Below, one piece after another: positions 44,048 to 54,617 of a stretch of DNA of 64,000 nucleotides. Location: the NCBI GenBank assembly GCA_002682825.1, contig NOKP01000002.1, positions 310,001-374,000 on the forward strand. The letters are read 5' to 3'. The notes below the pieces were generated by a model, which searched no databases, was not told the origin of the DNA, and worked only from the letters and a program-made list of their open reading frames with translations. The DNA comes from Neonectria sp. B-13 (taxonomy: Eukaryota; Ascomycota; Sordariomycetes; Hypocreales; Nectriaceae). Made by a program: the position numbers and the translations under genes. How positions within the stretch are numbered: position 1 is the first letter of the stretch; each line of letters starts with the position of its first letter.

Positions 44048-46018
44048 CTATCTACGAGTTGCTACCTGAAGCCAATGCTCAATGGCGAGAAGCGCCCGCC
44101 GAGGTAGCCCGTTGTATCTCTTTGTATCATAAGTATCATTGAGAGACTGGCGAAGACGCTTGGCCTTAAGTACCAGCACTCTGCTTGCCCCTTGTGGATT
44201 CTCCGCTTCTACAAAGGCATTTGCCTTCTCCTCGAGGTCTCGCCGCATTTTGCGCACACCAGGGTCATCTGCCTCTTCCGCAGCGCATAGTGCGCACCGG
44301 CACTTGAAGCCCCAGGTCTTATGAAGTGCAGCAGTCCTTGTGTCGTAATCGCTGGACTCATCGTAGGCATGGGTAATTTCGTCGCCTGCGGAGATATGGC
44401 GAGTGGCGCGGAGGATCATGAGGTCGCCGACGTAGTCCTTCTTTATGTTTGGGACACAGGAATGGTTGATGTACGACGCCCGGGTCCAAAAGCCGGTGCT
44501 CGCGTTGCTGATGTCTTCATCTTCCGTCTGTGGGCCCACGCCAAATGCGTTCCGCTGGATGATGTCGTGGATCTGGAAAGTGTCGATCACGGGGCTGCCA
44601 TCGCGTTCAAGTAGCTTGTTGTCAAGACCTCTGTAATCGCCGAAGAGATCCAAGACCTTCTCCACCTGCGACGGATTGTTCAGCAGCTTTTGCACCACTG
44701 CCTTGTGCAACCCGGCTGGGAAGACTCGGATGGCGGCATCTTCTCGAACATCACACGTGAGGGTGCAAGACGCTTCGGGCTCATACCCCCAGACAACACA
44801 GAAAGCCTTCTCACACATGACGATTTCGTCTGGCTGGATATCCCGCGTCGCAAACAGACCCCGACCTGCTCCTGGGCTGCTCCTCACCTCCGTGTGGCCA
44901 TTGAAGCTCGCGACGTCTGGTCGTCCTTGGTTCTTCGAAAGGCTACTAACGGCCTTTTTCAGGTTATACATGCCGGTGGCTTCTTCCTGGAGCCGTATTT
45001 CGATCTTCCTCAGGTTGAACTTTGCATGTTGATTCTCGGGCTGGAGTTTCTGCTGTGCTTCAAAGTGGCTTTTGGCTTCGGTGAAATCGCCGAGAGCGTA
45101 TGCCGCAAGACCGGCACGGTAGTAGGCCTTTGCGTCGAGGCTTTTCTGTTCCTCGTCTTCACTACGCGTGAGGGACGAAAGAGCATCGGCCTTTGCCTCG
45201 TCGAAGCGCTTTAGAAGGAGGTTGACGTGAGAGCGGTTGCGGTAGAGATTCAGAATCAAGGTGTTGCTTGTCTCATCGTCTTTGGAAATCGATTGTAATC
45301 CTTCGGTGTAATGGGCGTGGGCCCGCGCAAAGTCTTCCTTTTTGAGCGCAGCATTGCCTTGTTCCTTGCACTTCCCAGGTGATCTAATAACATGCGGTAC
45401 ATCACCATGCTTTCTGCGTCGCCATGCCTCTGGACTATCGCTCAAAGTGGAAATGACAAGGTCTGACGGATGATCAACTCTGATGGTACATTCTCCCTGG
45501 CTGTTCAAGGTATAGTATGGCTCTTTGACCAGAAGCTCAGAAGACATATCCAATATGTCCTTGCCATGCTTAGACTTGTGTAGAAAGATCTCGATTCGCT
45601 CTACCTCGTCAGGCGATTCTCCTTGAACAACTGCCCAAGAGGAAGTCTCCAACTCGGCCACTGGGGAAACGCGGCGCAAGGACAGCACGTGGCCACGGTG
45701 ATGTGTCTCCATGCGAAGATCGGAGAGTTTCATGGGCTGCAAATCCTCCAGGTTGACTGTACAGGGCAGATATGGGCGACCGACGGCGTACGCTACCATG
45801 GTATCCTTACCCTTTTTCGGGGCTCCAAGTCCAAAGGCTGCGAAAGAAAGGTCCTGCATCAAAGACACTGAAGTTGCCTGCTGGATCAAAGCCGTTGGAT
45901 CGTTAGGCTCCCTCGGCTGACCAGCCTGGTCTTGGCATTTCTGCGTTCGATCCCGGACTGTCTGCTGGATACGCGCTGACTCCTCAGGGGTCATGAAGAG
46001 TGTGTTTTTGGTTGACAT
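44048..46018 (-). CDS. TPR and SET domain protein (SMYD-like methyltransferase)
   Basis: Single exon of 656 residues. An N-terminal region of ~200 residues, unassigned, is followed by TPR helices at about 215-345 (GNAALKKEDFARAHAHYTEGL starts the first). The SET domain follows at about 375-600: GAGRGLFATRDIQPDEI, then FWTRASYINHSCVPN, then GDEITHAYDE, and a post-SET-like CRCALC cysteine cluster. NHSCVPN is the cofactor/pseudoknot motif, so the enzyme is probably an active protein-lysine methyltransferase using S-adenosylmethionine. Fungal TPR-SET proteins are mostly uncharacterised. No MYND finger is evident. Confidence 0.9.
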   Translation of the reverse strand: MSTKNTLFMTPEESARIQQTVRDRTQKCQDQAGQPREPNDPTALIQQATSVSLMQDLSFAAFGLGAPKKGKDTMVAYAVGRPYLPCTVNLEDLQPMKLSDLRMETHHRGHVLSLRRVSPVAELETSSWAVVQGESPDEVERIEIFLHKSKHGKDILDMSSELLVKEPYYTLNSQGECTIRVDHPSDLVISTLSDSPEAWRRRKHGDVPHVIRSPGKCKEQGNAALKKEDFARAHAHYTEGLQSISKDDETSNTLILNLYRNRSHVNLLLKRFDEAKADALSSLTRSEDEEQKSLDAKAYYRAGLAAYALGDFTEAKSHFEAQQKLQPENQHAKFNLRKIEIRLQEEATGMYNLKKAVSSLSKNQGRPDVASFNGHTEVRSSPGAGRGLFATRDIQPDEIVMCEKAFCVVWGYEPEASCTLTCDVREDAAIRVFPAGLHKAVVQKLLNNPSQVEKVLDLFGDYRGLDNKLLERDGSPVIDTFQIHDIIQRNAFGVGPQTEDEDISNASTGFWTRASYINHSCVPNIKKDYVGDLMILRATRHISAGDEITHAYDESSDYDTRTAALHKTWGFKCRCALCAAEEADDPGVRKMRRDLEEKANAFVEAENPQGASRVLVLKAKRLRQSLNDTYDTKRYNGLPRRALLAIEHWLQVATRR

Positions 46019-47126
46019 TGTAGAAGCTGTATAGGAACAGGACTAGAACGAGATGAAGAAAAGTGGGAACAGTTTGATATGAAGATGATAAACATAAAGT
46101 CACGATGACAAAAAAGAATTCTGTGTACTTGGAGAGAGAAAAAACCTCATCAACCGTAGAAACACGCTCTAAATCTCCAAAACCGGCTACAAGATGGTGC
46201 CATTAAAACCCAGTGGGTCATGCAGCAATGGTCTTGATTCACGAGAACGGCGTGAATCATACTTATGCAAATTTTGGCACTAGTGCTTATTCTCCGCCAA
46301 TGTGCGCTTGAGAATTCATGTATCTGCAGATGCCGAAAGGCCGAAGAAGCATCTAGACATTAAGGCGCCCCGCTTCGGTTATGTGAGCTTAGCCAACCAG
46401 AGCGCGTACTTTCCGAGCAGACCAATGAAACTGTTCATTTCCGCCCACATCAACGAGACTAATTCCCGTCTTGAAGATCAAGACCATATCATGACGTGTC
46501 GGTGAGATAATGCTAAATAAGGATCAGAACCCTTGCAATGACGACATGGCATACAAGAGCGTGCCCTTATCTATCAAGCGAGGCCACATGACAGAAACGC
46601 GAAGTGAACGGAACGAGAGCACACCCCATGACCTTCATGGGATTTCTGCCACGGTCGGTTCTCTGGCGCAATTGCAATCGCAAAGGAAAAACAGGAAACG
46701 CGGAACATATGCAAGGCGATCACATGATCGTTCAGTGTCTGACACAAGAAAGAAGAGTCCAAAACGAAGCATCTCATGGATACTTAATTCGGAGTTGGTT
46801 TCGTCCTGTCGACAGTCCACCCCTACCCTAGAGACTCCTAATTTCGACCAGCAGAATTGTCACCAACATTCCAATGCCAGACATTGATGGTCTGCTTTAA
46901 AAAAAGGATTTATGTCTAGAACAGGATGTAGAATCTCTGAAACCCATTTTAGTATATATGCGGAGCTCAACACAATGCCATGGACCTGCTGGAAAGTCCA
47001 GGACTTCAAGGCGCGATCTTTCAATTAGGAAAGTGCTGTCATGGATCATTATCCCCTCCTCCTCTGTCGGTTCTCTCAAGAGAACAAAAAGCTCCTTATG
47101 TCTCATAGAAGCGTGAAGGTTATTTT
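46019..47126. other. Gene-poor region
   Basis: About 1.1 kb with small frames on both strands (for example 46510-46887 plus) that have no family similarity and overlap each other. No gene is supported. Confidence 0.4.
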
Positions 47127-47642
47127 CTAGGCTGGCGGAGACTTGCAAAATTTACAAATTGCTCTGGTTTCTGGATCAAACTTGCTGAAATGGTTACGCT
47201 CTAAATCTTCGCGATAGATGCTCGTCAACGCGATGGGCTCTTTAGAACTTACTTGATTCATGCTAGCTCTGCCAGGGAGCATCGGCAGTGAACACTGATG
47301 TTCCTGTGGCCTGGGCAGAAGGAAGTCTAGCAACTATTTCTTTGGACATCCAGCAATTGGCAAGGTTGGAAAATCATATCAACTGATACTACTTAGTTTT
47401 AATTTTAATTTTAATTGTGATTGGTAATTAGTAACACCTTTGCGAACCCTGGCAGTCGCCAAATACGTTGAGTCACTTCTTTTCGGCTTGGATAGTCGAA
47501 TACGGCATTGTAGTTGAGTGTGCGCCGGTCGAATAAGGGCACCGCCAAGCATCCGAACATCAGCCCAGTATCCGAGTATATCGCCAACACCTTCAGGATA
47601 CTGTTGGCGGTCAACATTAAAGGCATGGCTGAAGCTGTCCAA
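47127..47642 (-). pseudogene. Frameshifted relic of an uncharacterised fungal protein family
   Basis: The minus strand begins with MDSFSHAFNVDRQQYPEG and continues through GDILGYWADVRMLGG, after which the family continuation LFDRR...YNAVF is found in another frame, indicating a one-base shift near 47535. Further on, a separate frame encodes LLDFLLP, QCSLPMLP and EPIALTSIYREDLERN, which is the expected C-terminal part of the same family. I recognise these blocks as a recurrent fungal hypothetical protein but know no function. The gene is therefore probably dead; an intron could explain the second change of frame but not the first. Confidence 0.5.
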
Positions 47643-48392
47643 GATATGGTACCATCAGTCTTGTCTTAGCCTGTGTCCATCTGAAACAGCACCACTATAA
47701 TTTGATGGAAAACTGTGCCACCCATCTCAAAAAGACGTGATTGAGAAGGTCAGACCTAGGGGCCGCCGCTTGCACGCAAGTAGAGGCTAAATCACCAGGC
47801 TGTTGAGGAAAGCCCCGCGTTGTAGACCCCAAACACTTGCCACCGTTTCGGAGGGATCGTGTGGTCTCGAACACACTGGGCCGCAGCATCTTGGGTTAAT
47901 ATATGGGGTGATTTGATCCAATAACGGTATCCCCATAACCACCTGAGAGGACATCTGCAAGAGCATAGCCGTCGGAGATCTGCCCAAAGGTGCTTTCTGC
48001 GATTTCAGTAGAGAGAAGGTTGGAATTCTAAATCTGTGAAGCTAGGCATTCGCGTCACTTAGTTGCTCAGGCGGGGTGGGTTGCAACATCCTCCTGAATC
48101 ATTGTCTTGGGTATAAATGAGGGTGTAGGGCGCGATTTTCGTTGTCTAGGTCGAGATGTTGGTGGACGTTTAATAGGCTAGGGAGATAATGTGTGAGCGG
48201 GATCTGCGTGCTTGACCTCCACTGAGATGATCCTTTCAAGGGGCGAGTGATCCAACCAGGGATTGGGCGACAACGTGTTTTGTGTCTTGCTGCCGCGGGG
48301 ACATGTCGCGGCCTAGGGCTCGCGAATGGTTGTTAACGAGGCAACCATCATCTGCCACTAAAGCGAGTAGCTTGACATCAAACAAGATTTCT
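47643..48392. other. Gene-poor region
   Basis: About 750 bases. A short minus frame at 47787-47987 looks more protein-like than random but cannot be assigned. Nothing else is seen. Confidence 0.35.
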
Positions 48393-49100
48393 TCATATTC
48401 TAAACGGCAATACTCCTTCCGAGTGGGATTTACCTGATTCCTTCACCGACAAGTGGAATATGGCAATTGCTCCTTGCATGCGTTCTCCCGAAAGAAAACC
48501 TCGTGACCACTGACAGGACCCCAATGCCCTTTTTAGGGAGCACTTCATGCAGCTCATATCTTCTGACAAAGCTAGGAACATCGTGTTGCACTCATGCAAG
48601 CTTCGCGGCCTCGGCACTTGTGCATTGCAGGGGTTGGCGGAGCTTCCGACCTGGCTTAGCATGAGAGAGGGCGGAGTCTCCGACTTTGGACAAGGGTTCA
48701 GCAGCTGGCTATATATGGTTTCGAGCCAAGAAAGTGCCTGCATGAAACCCATGGCTTCATCCATCTTCAGGCTCTGATTCCCGTCGACGCTAACCCCGGA
48801 TCTGATTATTTCTCCGATCAATTTCTGGGGTAGGTTGGGACGATCCCCACGCTCCGCCATTTTGTCCCAGCTATGACCTCATTGACGGCGTGCGCGCCTG
48901 TATCACAGTCGCTTTTGCTAGGGGTGTCGAATAAAACCATCGCTGAAGTGCCGTGAATGCGCCGACCGAGATCCGGCCGGAGTCTCTGCAACCAACTCCG
49001 GACTTTGATGGTCCGGGCTTCCACGTCGGTGTCCCTGGCCCCGTGGCTGATGGTGAGCTCATACAGTCAATCATAGGTGGAAATATTGCAAAGGGGGATT
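48393..49100 (-). pseudogene. Possible relic of an AflR-type Zn2Cys6 regulator, C-terminal part
   Basis: The minus frame 48860-48393 encodes LPQKLIGEIIRSGVSVDG followed by a KMDEAMGFMQALSWLETIY segment, a pattern like the C-terminal domain of AflR-type secondary-metabolism regulators. Protein-like sequence continues upstream to ~49074 in other frames (IDCMSSPSATGPG). I could not find an intact zinc cluster or a continuous gene structure up to 49300. The assignment is tentative and rests on remembered family pattern. Confidence 0.3.
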
Positions 49101-49322
49101 TTCAGCTTGATCTCGGTGGTATTAATTCATGTGAAGGGCCTGTTCTCGAGGAAATGACTCCATCCGGACCCTGTATACACAACTCATTGGAAGGCGATAC
49201 GTCGGTCCTACTCACTAACGCCAAGAGCATCACCAGAAACGGCCGTAGTTCTAGTGACTTTGTCTCTCTTGGAGTATACTACCTCATGAGGTTGACTTAG
49301 AGAGTTTGTCACTGTATGAACG

Positions 49323-49328
49323 TATAAA
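49323..49328 (+). promoter_or_regulatory. TATA element of the AA13 gene
   Basis: TATAAA lies 106-111 bp before the ATG at 49434, a usual distance for a highly expressed secreted-enzyme gene. Assigned by motif and position. Confidence 0.4.
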
Positions 49329-49433
49329 CAAGAGTTGGTCAGCACTCTCTTCTAATATCCAACATAAACGAGCATTACCGCCCTTCATATCACACATTAC
49401 TCCATCAAAACTTCCCAGTTACTTACAAGCAAC

Positions 49434-50239
49434 ATGATTTATCCCACTGTGTTTACCACTCTTGCTCTGGCAGCTGTTGTTAATGGACATGGCTATCTGA
49501 GCTCCCCGATGAGCCGAACCGGATTGAACGCACAGGTAGGTCCCCTCCAGGAAGCTCTAGAGCGATGGAGTTTCTGACTCTCTTTGTACAGGCTGGTCCA
49601 GATACTTGCCCCGAGTGTACCATCCTGGAGCCCGTCACCGCATGGCCGGACCTTGACTCAGCTCCAGTCGGCCGAACTGGCCCTTGTGGCTACAACGCTC
49701 GCGTGAGCGTTGACTACAACCAGCCCGGAGCAAACTGGGGCCAGGAGCCCGTAATCACTTACACGGCTGGTGAAGTTGTTGAGGTCCAGTGGTGCGTTGA
49801 CAACAATGGTGACCACGGCGGCATGTTCACCTACCGCGTCTGCCAAGACCAGGAAGTTATCGACAAGCTTCGCACACCCGGATATCTCCCCACTGAGGCA
49901 GAGAAGCAGGCAGCTGAAGACTGTTTCGAAGAAGGTGTCCTTCCCTGCACCGACGTCGATGGACAGACTTGCGACTACAGCCCTGACTGCTCCGCCGACC
50001 AGGCTTGCTACCGCAATGACTGGTTCACCTGCGAAGCGTTCCAAGGGGACGGATGCGCTGGGGTGGACAATGCCCCTATCAACTCCTGCTACACGTCGAT
50101 TGCTGGTGGATACACGGTCACCAAGAAGATCAAGATCCCCAACTACGCCTCCAACCATACCCTTCTCTCGTTCAAGTGGAACTCGTTCCAGACCCCGCAG
50201 GTCTACCTGACCTGTGCTGATATTGCGATTACGGCTTGA
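49434..50239 (+). CDS. AA13 starch-active lytic polysaccharide monooxygenase, secreted
   Basis: Two exons (49434-49535 and 49592-50239) with a 56-nt intron give 249 residues. An 18-residue signal peptide ends just before His19, which becomes the N-terminal copper-binding histidine (HGYLSSP). The second histidine brace ligand is His109 in NNGDHGGM, which is mature position 91 as in characterised AA13 enzymes; Tyr239 in QVYLTCAD is the probable axial tyrosine. The [15 protein letters not shown] and [10 protein letters not shown] blocks with many cysteines fit AA13 throughout. The enzyme oxidatively cleaves starch alpha-1,4 links using copper. There is no CBM20 starch-binding module. The next gene is an alpha-amylase. 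Confidence 0.93.
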
Positions 50240-50299
50240 ATCTGATTAAAAGTCAGGGAACTTGGCGATGAGAGTAACAATGAGCGTTTTGACAGCACA

Positions 50300-50313
50300 C
50301 GGAGGGAATTAGG
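50300..50313 (+). promoter_or_regulatory. Candidate AmyR-type site CGGN8AGG
   Basis: CGG at 50300-50302 and AGG at 50311-50313 are separated by 8 bases. The spacing fits the starch-regulator AmyR, but this copy lies ~650 bp from the amylase ATG and could be chance. Confidence 0.25.
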
Positions 50314-50702
50314 ATGGGTCAAATTCACTGTTTCATTCATATTTAAAATCTTACGTATCTGAACACTGCTGCATTGTTACTCACCTAAGGTGCCAAGCTC
50401 TTTAAATGTGTTTCAAGGTTTCTTACCCTAATTCTAGGTATTATTCCAGGCACTCTGATGATTTTGATATACCGACGTTATCTAGTTTACTACCTCTCGT
50501 CCATGAGATTGTATGGTATCACATGCATATCAGACTATTAAACCTACGTCGTAATCCTTGTCAATCATGTTTCAAGTTCACCTCCAACTACCAATGCCAA
50601 GTCTGTACTGGACCGACAGAGCTCATTGCGATCGGCGTCTCTCCACATCCCCGCACTCCTCCCTCCGCATTTCCCGGGCATCTCGGCCATTCTCCTGCTT
50701 CT

Positions 50703-50716
50703 CGGTCCTTTGTCGG
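50703..50716 (+). promoter_or_regulatory. Candidate AmyR-type site CGGN8CGG
   Basis: CGG at 50703-50705 and CGG at 50714-50716 enclose exactly 8 bases, the canonical AmyR direct-repeat form. The site is 248 bp before the amylase ATG, within normal promoter range. About 0.7 such motif is expected by chance in the spacer, so function needs proof. Confidence 0.4.
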
Positions 50717-50879
50717 AGAGCTTGCCTGAATGGGATCTTTAGTGCCGCAAATATAGCACTGAACAGCTCATTCGCATCCTGTACGGAGATCTCTTGTCAG
50801 CCGACTTTCCACCTCTCAACGTAGTCCTCACTAGGTACTGGGCTTTTCTTCACATCCCAGCTTTCATGCTAGGAACTTT

Positions 50880-50887
50880 TATAAAAG
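50880..50887 (+). promoter_or_regulatory. TATA box of the alpha-amylase gene
   Basis: TATAAAAG lies 77-84 bp before the ATG at 50964, a good match in sequence and distance. Confidence 0.55.
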
Positions 50888-50963
50888 CCTTCAAATTGGA
50901 CGACTCCATGGGTTTCTGTACAGTCTCATAGTTAGACAACTCTGTATTTTGCTGTCGTCCATC

Positions 50964-52480
50964 ATGATCTACGCTATCATCATGGGTGTTATGCGCTCTC
51001 TTTTGGCTCTTGCTCTCCTCTCAACCCAGGTCCTCTCCGCGGACACTGCTGCTTGGAAGTCTCGCAATATTTACTTTGTCTTGACTGATCGCATCGCCCG
51101 TAGCAGTGATGACTCTGGTGGTGATTCGTGTAGCAACCTGGGCAATTACTGTGGCGGTACCTTCAAGGGCCTTGAATCAAAGCTTGACTACATCCGGGGC
51201 ATGGGCTTTGATGCTCTCTGGATCACCCCAGTTGTCGCGAGTATGACCTCTCTTCTTCCATAGCTCTTCCCCAGTTTTCTCGGTGGCTAATTTGCAATCC
51301 TTTATAGACCATGCTGGTGGGTATCATGGATACTGGGCGCAGGACTTGTACGCTATCAACTCGAACTACGGATCAGAGGACGACCTAAAAAGTCTCGTGA
51401 ACTCAGCCCATGACAAGGTAAGAGAGTATCTGTCACCTCGGAGCCACCAGTGCTGACATGTAGAAGGGGATTTACGTCATGGTCGACGTCGTTGTCAACC
51501 ACATGGGATCTCCCATCAGCGATAACCAGCCGGAGCCCTTGCAGCAAGACAGTTCCTACCATTCATCCTGTGACATTGACTACTCGAGTCAGACAAGCAT
51601 CGAGCAGTGTCGGATCGCAGGTCTTCCGGACGTCAACACTCAGAGCTCCGAAATCCGAAGCTTGTTCCAGACTTGGATCTCCTGGCTGGTCAAGGAGTTT
51701 AGCTTCGATGGTGTCAGAATTGATACCGTTAAGCACGTCGAGAAGGACTTCTGGCCCGACTTTACATCTGCTGCTGGAGTCTACACCATTGGTGAGGTGT
51801 TTGATGGAAACCCCGCCTACCTTTCTGAATATGCTAGTCTGATGCCGGGCTTGTTGAACTACGCTATCTACTACCCTTTGAACAACTTCTATCAGCAGAA
51901 AGGCTCATCGCAGGACTTGGTCGATATGCACGACGACATCAGCTCAGCCTTTCCTGACCCCACCGCCCTCGGCACGTTTTTCGACAACCACGACAACGCT
52001 CGCTTCTTGAATCAAAAGAACGATGTCTCTCTTCTTAAAAATGCTCTAGCCTACGTCATCCTGGCTCGCGGTATTCCTATCGTCTACTACGGCACGGAGC
52101 AAAGCTATGGCGGCGGCACTGATCCGGCAAACCGAGAGGATCTCTGGCGGAGCGACTTCAACACAAATGCCGATGTGTATCAAGCTATTTCTCGTCTTTC
52201 AGAAGCAAGATCCGCATCTGGAGGGCTCGGAGGGAATGATCATGTCCATTTGTACGTCGCTGACACCGCGTACGCTTGGAGCCGGGCAGATGGAGATCTC
52301 ATTGTCCTTACCACGAATGGAGGCTCCGGATCTTCTAAAGAGTACTGTTTCAATACAGGCAGAAACAACGGCTCGTGGGAGGATACATTCGGCGGCGGGT
52401 CCTATTCGTCCGATGGGAGTGGAAATGTTTGCATCACTGTCAGTAACGGGGAGCCCGTGGTATTGGTGAGCAGTGGCTGA
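50964..52480 (+). CDS. GH13 alpha-amylase, secreted (Taka-amylase type)
   Basis: Three exons (50964-51240, 51308-51417, 51467-52480) with introns of 67 and 49 nt give 466 residues; the second in-frame ATG at 50982 has a better context and gives a tidy 20-residue signal peptide. The four GH13 regions are visible: VDVVVNHMG, then GVRIDTVKH with nucleophile Asp215, then IGEVFDG with acid/base Glu239, then FFDNHDNARF with Asp305. The C-terminal beta domain ends at the stop without a CBM20 module. The enzyme hydrolyses internal alpha-1,4 bonds of starch outside the cell. It follows the AA13 starch oxygenase on the same strand. Confidence 0.95.
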
Positions 52481-52825
52481 ATGAGGTGATACATACTCGT
52501 GGCAATCAGTCGTGTGTCGTTTAACTTTCAGGCACAAAATACGACAGGATTATACTTGTGTCTGAGGCAATTGTACTAGCTAGCCTTCCTTCAAATCAAG
52601 TAGACTTGCTCAGAGTCAAACATCCAGAATCACAGATGATAAGTGACCACCTGTATTACAACCCACTATCGAAGAGGTTTTCAAGATGAACAACCCACAA
52701 CCTTCCATTAAAAGCCTAGAAGCTAGTGCGCTGGAGTTTCTCGATGATGTAAGGCTGGTGACTATGACGAAGACCATACCAGAAGGTGTGAAACTGAAGC
52801 AAAATGCCCGACATCAACGTGTGCG
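52481..52825. other. Convergent intergenic spacer
   Basis: 345 bases between the amylase and hydrolase stop codons. No gene or repeat is supported. Confidence 0.4.
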
Positions 52826-54073
52826 TCAACATGAAGCATTGCCCCTCTTTCCCTCAAGAATACCATCGAGCCAGTCAAACATAACTGCATTCTGCTGCTT
52901 CAAAGCACCAAGACCACAGTGTTCGCCAATCCCGTCTTCGTTGGTGAAATGGTGCAGGTAACCTAGGTTACCCAAAGCATCTGCCAACTGCTGTGGCTGC
53001 CCTTTGAAGAAGAGATCGTTCTCCGCGTCTCCAATGAAAAGAGGGGTCCGGATCTTATCAACGACGCCTTCGAGTGTGTAGTTGAGTGATGCGGCGATAT
53101 AGTCAAACGGCGAGTCTAGGTTGAACGACCAGAGGCCCTGGGCCAGTGCCCATCGTAGTTGGGTTGGATAACCAGGACTCAGCCATTGTAGTGCCACTTC
53201 GTCAAACGCCGTCTTGTTTCCTGCTTTCCACAGCTCCAGTGCCTCTTCTGAAATTGCTCCTAGAGTTACGTTCCCGAAATCCCAAACACCGTCGATTGCG
53301 AGAACAGCCGCAAGCCTATGTTCGAAAGCAGCCGCTCGAGGTGCCAAGTAGCCCCCAAAGGACAGACCTAGAAGTGCAATTGCATCTGGGTCTACCAAGT
53401 CCGACTGGGCAATGAGATGATCGACGACTGGGGTCACGACTCTTTCCCAATCGTAGATGAAGCCGATGTCTTGGTAACGCCGAGGTGACGGTTGGCCTGG
53501 GCCCTCGTATGAAATGACGTTCCAGCCGCGCTCCAAAGCCGCAGCTCCAACGACGTGGTACATCTCCTCTTGCGAGCCATCGTAGCCATTTCCGAGAATA
53601 ATGGTGGGACGTTGCTTGACCTCATCGTCGGGAGTAAACCAGATAGCCGGGATGTCAAAGTCGGGCGTGCTAATTGTCAGACGATGATTCGGCGTCGACA
53701 GCAGTGCCAGTCCTTGATCAAAAGCCGCCGTCTGGTTTGCCCACAGCGTCATAATGCGCGGGTCCGTGGCATTGTCGTGGAGGTAGAAGTCGGCGCTGCG
53801 GAAGTATGAAGCGGCCGCAAAAAAGGCAGTGCGGGCCGAAACAGGGAACTTCTTCTGGGCAATGCTTGTCGCTCGCTTGTAGACTCTGTGCGCGAGGCTG
53901 GTAAACGTGTCGGCGTAGCTGCTCAAGTCGCTGGGGATGATGCTGTTGGCTGCGACTAGAATCTCGCCAACGTCCGAGCCATCGTACACAGCCTGTGCAA
54001 GGACGCGGAGGATTTCAAAGTGAAACGTGCTGTCCTCGCTGAGTTGGTACATGGCATACTCGTCGGTGGCCAT
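52826..54073 (-). CDS. Alpha/beta hydrolase of the dipeptidyl-aminopeptidase/acylaminoacyl-peptidase-like fungal group
   Basis: Single exon of 415 residues from the ATG at 54073 (the frame extends two codons further, but only to a GTG). An N-terminal helical lid of ~150 residues precedes the hydrolase core. Motifs are the oxyanion NGYDGSQEE, the nucleophile elbow GLSFGGY, the acid in GDAEND and the histidine in GEHCGLGA near the C-terminus. This layout resembles 2,6-dihydropseudooxynicotine hydrolase-like C-C or ester hydrolases, common in fungi and sometimes in secondary-metabolite clusters. The substrate is unknown. No signal peptide is seen, so it is probably cytosolic. Confidence 0.87.
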   Translation of the reverse strand: MATDEYAMYQLSEDSTFHFEILRVLAQAVYDGSDVGEILVAANSIIPSDLSSYADTFTSLAHRVYKRATSIAQKKFPVSARTAFFAAASYFRSADFYLHDNATDPRIMTLWANQTAAFDQGLALLSTPNHRLTISTPDFDIPAIWFTPDDEVKQRPTIILGNGYDGSQEEMYHVVGAAALERGWNVISYEGPGQPSPRRYQDIGFIYDWERVVTPVVDHLIAQSDLVDPDAIALLGLSFGGYLAPRAAAFEHRLAAVLAIDGVWDFGNVTLGAISEEALELWKAGNKTAFDEVALQWLSPGYPTQLRWALAQGLWSFNLDSPFDYIAASLNYTLEGVVDKIRTPLFIGDAENDLFFKGQPQQLADALGNLGYLHHFTNEDGIGEHCGLGALKQQNAVMFDWLDGILEGKRGNASC

Positions 54074-54617
54074 TTTCACGATTGAGACCCACGGTCTTGA
54101 TTGACTCGGCTGTGAAGCTCAAGTATGTCGTGACTGTTGAACAAACAGGATAGGACATTTGGAGTGCATCAGCACACTTTTATACCGCTCGAGTGAGGGG
54201 TCATCATATAATTTGGGGGCGAAGCAAGTCGATGCACAATTGCCCAATGATCAAGTTCGTATGACGAAATGTTACATCCAACCAGGAAGATCCTGGTGCA
54301 TCTGAGATGCTTCGTCAGCTCGCTCAGCCGAACATACATGATAGGAACCTCAATTACCACGAGCCTGATCCGAAGATTTCTCCTTACGTATTCTTTGTAT
54401 AGTATATCAACTATAGAACACTCCTTTATGATAATAGTATAAGCTAGGGTCTCTATTACCTTACCTTAGTTACTAAGACACTACACCTACGTAGTCTTTC
54501 ACAAACAGCAACAAGCATAAGGATGCAATTATAAAATATAATATCGCAGATAGATTTCAATGAGTTGTGATTATCCCTAGAGCTAGTGCTCTCATGAATC
54601 ATATTACAAAGCCACTA
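54074..54617. other. Intergenic spacer, partly AT-rich
   Basis: About 540 bases between two minus-strand genes. The stretch 54380-54560 is AT-rich. No gene is seen. Confidence 0.4.

Larger units (their letters stand above)
50240..50963. promoter_or_regulatory. Spacer and promoter of the alpha-amylase gene
   Basis: 724 bases between the AA13 stop and the amylase ATG. It contains two motifs of the AmyR type (CGGN8C/AGG) and a TATA box, listed separately. Small open frames here (50406-50729, 50558-50824) overlap each other and show no family pattern. Confidence 0.5.

Noticed and set aside
44690..45214. Plus-strand open frame of 174 codons
   Set aside because: Antisense to the TPR-SET gene, whose motifs are clear on the minus strand.
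46510..46887. Plus-strand frame of 125 codons in the gene-poor stretch
   Set aside because: No recognisable domain, and overlapping frames on the other strand are equally long.
47395..47417. TTTTAA hexamer repeat
   Set aside because: Only about three copies in an AT-rich spot; ordinary low-complexity DNA.
49658..50158. Minus-strand open frame of 166 codons
   Set aside because: Antisense to the AA13 gene, which has complete catalytic motifs.
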